Shown piece after piece: positions 55,992 through 64,000 of a DNA stretch of 64,000 nt. Each line of letters begins with the position of its first letter. The stretch's first letter is position 1. The stretch comes from Nectonema munidae. Its lineage: Eukaryota > Nematomorpha > Nectonematoida > Nectonematidae. The position numbers and the translations under genes were made by a program. Location of the stretch: positions 310,001 to 374,000 of the forward strand of contig JAUIRK010000136.1 in the NCBI GenBank assembly GCA_030549495.1, read 5' to 3'. The notes below the pieces were generated by a model that was not told where the DNA came from, ran no database searches, and was given only the letters and a program-made list of their open reading frames with translations.

Positions 55992-58367
55992 ATGAACTCA
56001 GATCATAGCTCATCCACTTTCTTTGAAGACTCAGTTGATTCTTTTTCAGTCGAATCTGATTCCAGCCTTTCATATAGTGATCAGGAAATCGATGATAATT
56101 TGATTTCTTCTGATAACATTGATTACAGTTGGGAACCTTTCACAGACTCAAGAGGAAGATCACGCTCTGAAAACATTCGAGATGTTGCATCTTTACCCCC
56201 TGGACCTAAGGGTCGTGCCTCAGGTGAAAAGGATTTGATGAAAATTTTTAATTTTTTCTTTACCCAAGAAATTATATCTTATATATTCAGCAAAACCAAG
56301 CTGAAGATGCAACTTAATTACGAGTAAGTTTTCATTTTTCTCAATTTATATGTAAATAAACAAACGTTTAGAGCACTGGTTCCAAGCCTTATGTCTATTT
56401 TAAACTATTTTTTTACCCATGGACCCCTATAACATGACAGGTTGAGCCAAAAATGCTAGGATTAGAGGTTAGGCATGTATCTCAGAAAGACATATTCTAA
56501 TTTCAGAATAAAAACATGAAAAATTAAAATGCTCTTGGAAACCCTCAAAAATTGTTGATGGACTCATTGTGGTCTATAGACCACCGGTTGAAAACCATAG
56601 GTTTAGAAGTTTTTGATAGATAAATCACTTGTACATACTTTGATTTTAAATTTTGAAATTAAGTCAGGCAAAGTTAACTTGAATTCTAATTTTGTATTTT
56701 CTCTTATCATTTGAGAAAGCACTATCTACACTTCTTTTTTAAATTTTTTTTCAAGTTTAGTTATATAAACTATTTCCGTATCTGTTATATAAATATTTTT
56801 ATGACTCGAGATTCATAGTTTTTTGAGTATATTTTGTTCGTTATTTCATAGTTCTAAACTTTGTCTTTTTGGAATATTTTATGTTCAGTTTATAGTAAAA
56901 AGTTTTTTTTCATTTCAAAAAGTTTTTTTCGTTTATCATTGCCTGTCTGTACTGAAAAGTAGAGTCCCAACACTTTCAAAATATTATAAAATCTGAAATC
57001 GTTGAATTACATGGGTTTTAGGGATAGGAGATAAGTATATTCCTTGATTTTGTTTTTTGTTATTTTTTTTATAGAAAAGAGAGGCCCAAGTATGCTTACT
57101 TGAAATATTGTTTTGAATGCTTTGAGGTTCACCATATACTCACCTACTTTTCTTGCTTGATTTACTTGGGTCAGAATGATCAGAGAATAAAAGTAACTGA
57201 TTTGTTCAATGACAGTTACGGAATTCCTTTTTTGAAAGCATCTCTTGGGAGGGACATGTTCACACTGATTCATGTTTTTCTCTGTTTCGACGACAAGAGA
57301 TCTAGAGACCCCAATGATAAAATATCAGCTATTAGATATAATTTTTATCAGATTTTTTCTGAATATTGGACTCCCAATGCTAATGTTACAGTGGATGAGC
57401 AGTTGGTGAGTTTTAGAGGTAGATCTAATATTAAGATCTACGATCCAAAAAACCTGGACATTATGGCTTTAAATTTTATCATCTTAACGATTCTCAAAGT
57501 TTTTATTGTTTAAAACCTGAGTTGTATGTTTCCGGGCTTCCTGACAAAGAATATTTTTCAGCATTTTCAATTATGAAGAGGTTAATTAGCGATGCTAATC
57601 TCCCTAAAGGCTCTGGTATTTTTTGTGACAGGTTTTTTACCTCATATAATATAGTCAAATGGGCACTTGAAAGAAACTACACTGTTTGTGGTACAGCAAT
57701 ATCTACAAGAAAGTTTATTCCTAATATATTAAAACCACCTTATTTGAAAAGTTTGAAACTTCAAGAATGTGAATCTCGCATAATTTATTGTAAAGAAGCT
57801 TCACTTTCTGCCTACATTCAAAGAAAAATTTCAAAGTTGTCTATGTCTTCTTCTCAGCATAGAAACAAAGTTGAAATTACTTCTGTACATGGAAAACCCG
57901 AGACATTGTTGGAATACAACAAAAACAAAAGTGGTGTGGATGTTGCAAATCGAATGGTTCGACAATTTAGAACATATAAACCGTGTAGAAGATGGACAGT
58001 AGCTGTTTTTTCGAATTATCTCAATATTTCGTGCTTGAACACATATATTATCTCCAGGTTCAATTCCTCCGAAAACTGCTCTTCTAATATGAATCACGGT
58101 AGAAAAACATTTTTAAAAAAACTAGCTTTGTGCTTGGCTACTGAATCAATGATGATAAGAGCCTCAACCCCTCAAATTAATTTGAAAGTAAAGTCTCTTC
58201 TAAACTTTTATGGGTTTTCATCCCAAGATCACCTCTCAAGTTCATACAGAGGATTTTGTTATGTCTGTCTTCCTAAAAAAGTGAGAACGACGAGAAAATG
58301 TAAAAGATGTTCTCATTATATCTGCAAAACACATTCACATATTGCCTGCTCCCACTGCTTATCGTAA
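55992..58367 (+). CDS. piggyBac transposase, spliced
   Basis: Exon 1 is 55992-56323: MNSDHSSSTFFEDSVDSF, an acidic/Ser N-terminus, to KMQLNYE. GTAAGT at 56324 and TTTTTTATAG at 57074 bound a 751-bp intron whose phases match (GA plus A), and exon 2 continues KERPKYAYLKYCFECFEVHH. Catalytic Asp contexts: NVTVDEQLVSFRGRSN, GSGIFCDRFFTSYN and NKNKSGVDVANRMVRQF. The Cys-rich C-terminus is FCYVCLPKKVRTTRKCKRC, then HYICKTHSHIACSHC. One apparent base is missing in an A run at about 57447-57452: adding one restores PKKPGHYGFKFYHLNDSQ into the frame that opens at 57522. This could be a sequencing error or a true recent break. It is otherwise the best-preserved transposase in the window. Confidence 0.82.
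56374..56600. mobile_element. hAT-type MITE inside the piggyBac intron
   Basis: The ends CACTGGTTCCAAGCC and GGTTGAAAACCATAG are imperfect inverted repeats. It is flanked by GTTTAGAG (56366-56373) and GTTTAGAA (56601-56608), an 8-bp duplication with one difference. It lies wholly within the putative transposase intron, so it would be spliced out. Confidence 0.75.
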
Positions 58368-58781
58368 CTTTTTATGCTGCTTCAATAAACTTTGCTATTT
58401 TCCTGTATTTTCTAATTAATTCATATTGTTAAATTATGGAAATTGAAAATCTTTTCCAAAATATAAGGAAATATTCTATATAAAATATTTTTTATAAGTG
58501 ACCAAAAAAAATTTAACGCCATCTAGAAAATATTTTAGAAATTTTGGTCTTATTCATCTTATATTCATTCTTGCAAAAAAGTTGCAAAACATATGAACAA
58601 AACAACGGCGACTCAATATGGGTAATTTTCCAATAAAAATTTACGTGCTGGTAAAAATTTTTGCACAATGAAATTTTTTTTCATTATTTCTTGTTAACTG
58701 AAAGCCTGGAGTAAAATGCCATATGTCCGTAGTCCGAAGGTAGGACATAATAGGCAACTTTCTTCGCTATCTCAAAATGAA

Positions 58782-59671
58782 AGTGAGAATGCCAAGAGAT
58801 TTAAAGAAGGTTCAGAAAAAGAGACAGTTTGTGCAGTTTCAAAGCCCATAAATTCGAAGATTCGCGTTATTTGTACGTAAAAGAAGCACTGAAACCCCAA
58901 ACAACACCCGTCAACGAAGAATATGTAATTCAAAAATATTTGGCTGAGGGAATAATTGGAAAGGTTTATCTGTGCTTAAACATCAATACTTTGAAAAAGC
59001 ACGCTCTTAAAGTGATACCGTACATTCCAGAGTCACGAGTTCTCGTCGAAGGCGTTATTCAAGGGGTCAATATCCTGAAGATGCTGAATTCGAAATTCAC
59101 GGTGGAAATCAATGACGTCTATCTGGATAAAGAATTCATCTACATCGTTCAAGAATTCTTGCTTAGAGATACGCTAGGCATAAAATGCTCGAGGAAAGGG
59201 ATCAGCGTGGAAGAAGCAAAGAGTTACAGCGCCCAAATACTTTTGGCGATAGCTTATTTACGTAGTAATTATATCACAAACAACTATTTACACAATAGCA
59301 ACATCATGTTCGATGAAGACGTGAATTTGAAGATCATTGATTTTGTATTTTCTCGGAAAGAAATTGCAAAAGAAATGGGATATAGAGGAAAGAGTGATTG
59401 GATGTATTTCGGAAGAAATTTGCGTTTGTTAGAAAAAGCGTGCAACTTTGAAGCGTGCGAAAACAACGCGTCTCATGAACGTCGCGCACTTCACAGTTTT
59501 ATAGAAACGGTTGTAAGTTATTTAGAAGGGAGAAACTTTGCCATTGAAGATTTACTGAAGAAAGATCCTTGGGTTGAATGCCATATAACTAATAGTAGAA
59601 ACGACTTTGTTAAGCCCCAATTTATCGAAAAAGTCAGTTTATGTTTTGAAATTTTTCAAATATTCCGTTGA
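58782..59671 (+). pseudogene. Protein-kinase-like gene lacking catalytic residues (pseudokinase)
   Basis: The long frame (ATG 58829) encodes a kinase-fold protein of about 270 residues. Glycine loop remnant LAEGIIGKVYLCLN and the VAIK lysine (KKHALKVI) are present, as are hinge IYIVQEFLLRD and helix-E ISVEEAKSYSAQILLAIAYL. In the HRDLKxxN position it has NNYLHNSN (no catalytic Asp), and DFG is DFV (LKIIDFVFSRKE). The activation-segment GTPxYxAPE is not seen; GYRGKSDWMYFGRNL corresponds to the following KSDWWxxG. AGC-family resemblance only. The base composition is less AT-rich than the surroundings. Upstream, SENAKRFKE...AVSKPI joins the kinase frame only if one A is added near 58851 (giving KFEDSRYLYVKE), so this copy looks shifted there. 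Confidence 0.65.
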
Positions 59672-59674
59672 AAA

Positions 59675-60625
59675 GTTCAAGAGAAGAAAAACGATCTATT
59701 TACTCAAATTCATTCAATCAAGGAAGATACAAAGTATATTTCAGTTGAATTTTAAAAATGTTTATCAAAAAAGTCGCAAATTCTTTAAAATAGTAAAACG
59801 CAATTGAACTATTCATTTTGTTTCTTATTTTCACACCCTACTCCTACCTATAATTTCTACGCGCAAATAATGACCCAAAATAGAACGGAATAAAAAATCA
59901 AAATTTTTAACCGGGCAAAAATGAGTGTGAGTTTCTGGCTCACATGATACCCCCTCCAGCGAGTGGTTAATACCGTTCAGGGGGGACTCGGAATCCAGAT
60001 TTCAAAATTAGCAGAATTTTTGACGGCAAAAGCGATTCCTTACTTAATATTTATATTTATTTTCATTTTTTCTTTGAATTATCATGTCTAGATCTAGTTG
60101 ATTTTGGAGAAAATACATTCACAGCATTTATTTCTTCTGTCTCTCAATGGCTACACCCTTCTCAGGTGCAGAGATATTGGAAGTAAGTAAAGCATATACA
60201 GAATCCTTTTTAATTCCAAATCATTTCTCGAATTTCATTTATGAAGGCATTCTTTTAATTCCGAAGAGTTTCATTCTTTGTAGGCGGACTTTTGCATATC
60301 TGATATATCTCAGTTCTTCTACTGCATATGGAAGGCAGATTAAATGCCAAAGGAAAAATAACTGATAAAAAATTGTCCAAAGGTCGAATACCGATATACA
60401 AAATATAGACGACAACTTGAAGCGTCCTGCATAGTAAAACGGAAAAAAAGTAAAAAATAAACACGATCCCTCTTTCCAAAAAGATCTGCGTAGGCCTTTT
60501 AGTGATCTTAAATTAAACTGCTTATTTATCATTTTTTTCTGTATAATCGCAATAGCTCGGTAGCTCACGTTCTTTGTATATAATTTTAAATTTAAAAATA
60601 TAATGTTATCTCAATCTTAAAAAAT
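59675..60625. other. Unassigned DNA between pseudokinase and IS630-like element
   Basis: No gene supported. Around 59930-60000 is a patch (ggttaataccgttcaggggg) of more balanced composition without identifiable coding content. Confidence 0.35.
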
Positions 60626-60629
60626 TATA

Positions 60630-62566
60630 TAGCATTTTCATTTTAAGTCCGTCTTTGTCATTTTAAGTTCGTCTTTTTACACTTTAAGTTCGTCCTTTTT
60701 CATTTTAAGTTCGTTTTTTCACTTTAAATAAAATCTAAAATTTTGTCGGCAACATATTTTCTAATTCCGAATCGAAAAAAATTATCATAGTCAGTATAAA
60801 AAGTTTTCTACGCAGTCTTTTTCAAAATGTTTTTAATAAAAGTAAAAAGTGTTTTTATAACTCAAATGAAAAAAAAATTCGTGTCTTTTTTTTATATTTT
60901 TTAAAATATTTATTAAAATCAGTAATTAACTTAAATGTAGTCATAATTTTTTGCAATTTATCTTTCATATTTAACTTATTTGTAGCGTTTTAAAACTTAA
61001 AAAAAATCCAAAATTATACTATCCAATTTTGCAATTTTTTGTCAATTATACTTCAAAGTTTCGAAACTCGCACAAAATTATCCAAATTGATGATTTTTTG
61101 TTCCCATGTGATGTATCCGTCTCGGCCCTTTAAAAAAAGTTATATAAAGAAAACTTCTGCTATCCATTTTCTTTTTTGCTTGCTTCTTTGTCATTGATAC
61201 GTTTGTCATTTGGATTACTTAATTTTCTTTCTCGCTGTATGATAAAATATCAAGTGAAAAAAAGTCCGTTCTGATCAATCTTCTTTCTACGGAATTTTCC
61301 TCAATTAAAAAACCTTCAGAAATACAGGGAATTAAGTATTCTACAGCAAAATCTATTGTTAAAAGGCATCATGATAAAAAAGACGACGAATCAAGTTCAC
61401 ACAAGCAACACGGTGGACATAAAAAAAGTTTCTCACGCCTGAAAGACTAAGTTTTTTAGAAAGCCTCATTGAAAGTTCTTCAATGTTAACCTTGGAAGAA
61501 ATGAGTAAAAAGATGGAAGAAAGTTTTCCATTAAAATTACTCAAAGTACTCTTCACAATTATTTGGTGAATACATTAAAATTTACACTCAAACCAGCAAA
61601 CAAGCAAATTGAAGATAAAGATGCTTAAAAGAAAATTTTATGCACAAGGGTCTCAAAATTTAGCTCCAGCTCCCAAGAATCTTTGATTTTTATTGATGAA
61701 AGGGGCTTCAACTTTCACCAAAGACGTTCTCACGCTCGTTCAAAAAGAGGAAGAAGAACTAGTGTAATTATTCTTACTAACAGAGGAAAGAATGTTTCTC
61801 TAGTGTTAGCAGTGAACTGCTTTAAAGTGATTGATTATGATGAAATCATCGAAGATGGTACTTGCAACGGTAAAAAGTTTTTAAATTTCATTGAATTTTT
61901 TTGAAAAACTTAATCTTAATAATTCAATAAAAAGTGATGCTTAGATTCTCCTAGAAAATGCCAAAATCCACAAGAGTAGAGAAGTAAAATAAACTTTTCA
62001 ACAGAATGAAAAATATCAATTAAAGTTGCTTTCTCCTTATTCCTTCATGATGAATCCGTGCGAAAACGTTTTTTCAAAAATTAAAAGTAAAGTTAGAAAT
62101 ATATGGAATTCCACCACACTAAGTATGTCTTTTTCATCTACACTCAGAAAAGGTGTTGATTCTATTTCTACGTTTGACTGTACAAATTATTATAGACATA
62201 TGCCAAACAACATCAATATAGCTTCAACTGGACAATTATATAGTCCAAATATTTCTTTATGATTACTATTTTTACCGACAATAAAGTTATTCTTTTTAAT
62301 TTTAATTGTTAAATTAACTTTTTTACTGAATTTTGTTATCTTTCCAAAGTTTATAACTTGTTCTTTGAATGGGTTAGTTTTGAAAATTTATAGAAAGAAA
62401 AAAAATCAAAATAAATAAGACCAACCTAAAATAAGATATGACGAACTTAGAAAAAATACGAACTTAAAGTGAAAAAGGACAAACCCTAAAGTGTAAAAGG
62501 ACGAATTTAAAATGAAAAAAAAACGAATTTAAAATGAAAAAAGACGAATTTAAAGTGAAAATGCTA
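60630..62566 (+). mobile_element. IS630/Tc1-mariner-like transposon with tandem-motif termini
   Basis: The left end TATAGCATTTTCATTTTAAG begins about five head-to-tail copies of the motif CATTTTAAGTTCGTCYTTTT, to about 60725. The right end (about 62440-62566) carries about six copies in inverse orientation and finishes GAAAATGCTATA. TA flanks both ends. The interior holds a decayed DDE transposase. Overall about 1.94 kb. Confidence 0.85.
61280..62262 (+). pseudogene. IS630-like DDE transposase, broken
   Basis: The N-terminal HTH remnant (EIQGIKYSTAKSIVKRHHD) is followed by a linker. The first catalytic block is MIFIDERGFNFHQRRSHAR (ATG 61683), with GRRTSVIILTNRGKNVSLVL following. The second block reads ILLENAKIHKSREVK, where Glu replaces the usual Asp of 'LDNAxIH'. 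The third block, YSFMMNPCENVFSKIKSKVR, keeps the catalytic acid of 'NPxEnxfs'. Stops and frame changes interrupt the linker, so it is inactive. Confidence 0.8.
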
Positions 62567-62569
62567 TAT

Positions 62570-63425
62570 ATAATAAATAATCTTGTGTCGTGCATTCATA
62601 AAAGAAACCGTGTAATATAACTTATTCATCACACATGTGTAACTTTATATTTACACATGCGAAAAAGTAAGCATCTCTTCAATATATCTCGTTGACGTTT
62701 GAGACACAACTTTATCAAGGCACTTTGTGATGAACATATAAAATAAACAAGAAAAGAAAGCAAAAATATTTACAAATAGAATTGTACTTAAAATTTGAAT
62801 TTAAGTTCGTTTTCTTGAAAAGTATCAGTAAACTTACGGCACATTCTTATATCAACTTAATTTGCCAAAGGATTATTTGTTTCTTATGACTATATATTAT
62901 TTTATATATAAGAAAAATTTGAATCAAAAAGTTTATGAGTAAATTTTGTATAAAACTATTGTATGAAAAGCCGATAAAATTTTGGAATAAAGTAGATGGT
63001 GTTAAATTGAAAAAAAAATCATTATAGAACATTTTATACACTTTTTTTATAAGGAAAAAAACTTGTTTATTACTATTGAAATTCATTGATGCGTTCCCAA
63101 AAAAATCTGAGAAGAAAAGTCGAAAAATTTGAAATTAGCCCTATACGAGATTATTATCGAGGCACTATACGGCCATTGAAGGTAGTGAAAATATTTGCGC
63201 CATGCAAGGGTTCATTTGTTTCGGTTTTTTACTGTTGTTCAATTTGTTTGAAGCGAATATTAAAGGTTGGTTGTTTCATATCTTTCCGTATTGTGATTTT
63301 ATTATTTTTTCCTCTTGAACACTTTTAACCCTTTCGCTGCAAAATGCGGGCACACCCACTTTAAACATCGAACTAATAATGTGCTGCATGCGGGTCTGGT
63401 AAACATCATTTTAAAAACATTTTAT
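62570..63425. other. Unassigned DNA with a possible signal-peptide start
   Basis: Mostly AT-rich. At 63204 an ATG opens MQGFICFGFLLLFNLFEANI, a hydrophobic run like a secretion signal, but no convincing donor follows. Not called as a gene. Confidence 0.3.
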
Positions 63426-63443
63426 TTGTGTTGCTACAAGGCG

Positions 63444-63821
63444 GCAGTGCTCCCAAGGCGCACCAAAACCTTCTGGTGCCGCTCCAACCAAGTACAAGTC
63501 AAAACATTTCCCCAACGCCCCTGTTTACCCGACCCACAGTGAGTCAGTGACTTGGTCTTCTATTTTTATGGTTTTATTCCGATTTGAGTGCATATCATTA
63601 ACTAATTTATATATGTACTTTTTCAGTATGAAGCAGTGCTCTCAAGGCGCACCAAAACCCTCTGGTGCCGCTCCGACCAAGTACAAGTCAAAACATTTCC
63701 ACAACGCCCGTGTTTACCCGACCCACAGTGAGTCAGTGACTTGGTCTTCTATTTTTATGGTTTTAATCCGTTTTGAGTGCATGTCATTAACTAATTTATA
63801 TATGTACTTTTTCAGTATGAA
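63444..63821 (+). repeat. 189-bp tandem duplication carrying an exon-like segment
   Basis: Two head-to-tail copies, offset 189 bp, about 93-95% alike by eye. The second unit contains TTTTTCAG, then a 101-nt segment (63627-63727), then GTGAGT: a good acceptor and donor. The first unit has the same segment to 63538 with GTGAGT, but its acceptor side differs. Two frames are open; in the frame QCSQGAPKPSGAAPTKYKSK three of the five differences between copies I tallied are synonymous. A third acceptor follows the second copy at 63815. Family unknown. Confidence 0.6.
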
Positions 63822-64000
63822 ATAGGGAACAATGTGATAAATTAATTAGCGTTGTAAATGAGATAATAATAATAATAATATTATAAAAAAACCCAAAATT
63901 CAATGGCGTCTCTAACTCTTAGGACGCCAAGTGATCTAGTCCAAAATATTCAGTTTTATCAACAGTTTTTCTCTCTTGGAGGGATGTGATGGGCATGGAG

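Larger units (their letters stand above)
55132..58732 (+). mobile_element. Nearly complete piggyBac-like transposon
   Basis: Inverted ends: TTACGGTCATATGGCATTTT then ACTCC at 55132-55156, and its inverse GGAGTAAAATGCCATATGTC then CGTAG at 58708-58732, differing at two of 25 positions. The plus-strand transposase lies between, with all three catalytic Asp contexts and the Cys-rich tail. No TTAA is visible exactly at the ends. At 3.6 kb it is longer than usual because of an intron and a long 5' region. Confidence 0.8.

Overview
The window is AT-rich eukaryotic nuclear DNA, almost certainly from an invertebrate animal. Housekeeping genes are recognisable by protein sequence, they are split by introns that obey splice rules, and they sit in a dense bed of cut-and-paste DNA transposons (piggyBac, Tigger/pogo, hAT-type MITEs, an IS630/Tc1-mariner-like element), one APE-type LINE, tRNA-derived SINE pieces and a large satellite. 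Methionine synthase reductase and HPDL are, as far as I recall, absent from Drosophila. The mix suggests a non-dipteran arthropod; a copepod such as a sea louse would fit, but that is inference.

Layout. 1-0.8 kb (+): 3' end of WDR43/UTP5, a nucleolar small-subunit processome protein. 0.8-9.6 kb: intergenic DNA with a decayed piggyBac, a SINE, a hAT MITE with a perfect 8-bp target duplication, and terminal exons of genes I cannot name (4.9 kb -, 7.5 kb +, 8.8 kb -). 10.2-13.7 kb (-): mitochondrial aspartyl-tRNA synthetase (DARS2) as two exons. Between those exons, on the same strand, lies a 484-residue FAD/NADPH module of methionine synthase reductase (MTRR) with no FMN domain in view. 15.0-21.7 kb: a satellite with a unit of roughly 220 bp and a shorter variant, interrupted by a piggyBac at 16.86-19.23 kb and a 134-bp MITE. 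21.9-24.0 kb: a decayed Tigger/pogo with a Brinker-type HTH fragment inside it. 24.8-38.0 kb (-): a complete six-exon HPDL gene. Its exon lengths and phases close to 408 codons plus a stop, and all three iron ligands are present. Its introns hold a LINE (28.6-31.4 kb) and a Tigger1-like element (34.07-36.52 kb). 39.6-53.2 kb: sparse DNA with hAT pieces, a SINE and a broken piggyBac. 53.5-62.6 kb: a transposon cluster with a nearly complete piggyBac whose transposase reads as spliced, a pseudokinase-like gene whose N-terminal segment occurs on both sides of that piggyBac, and an IS630-like element whose ends are arrays of a roughly 20-bp motif. 63.4-63.8 kb: a 189-bp tandem duplication, each unit containing an exon-like 101-nt segment.

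How the genes relate. DARS2 charges mitochondrial tRNA-Asp, HPDL works in mitochondrial coenzyme Q head-group synthesis, MTRR reactivates cobalamin-dependent methionine synthase, and WDR43 supports ribosome production. They are neighbours, not an operon. I see no true tRNA or rRNA gene, no CRISPR array, and no protein of a retrovirus, LTR retrotransposon or Polinton. Protein comparisons are from memory and no search was run.
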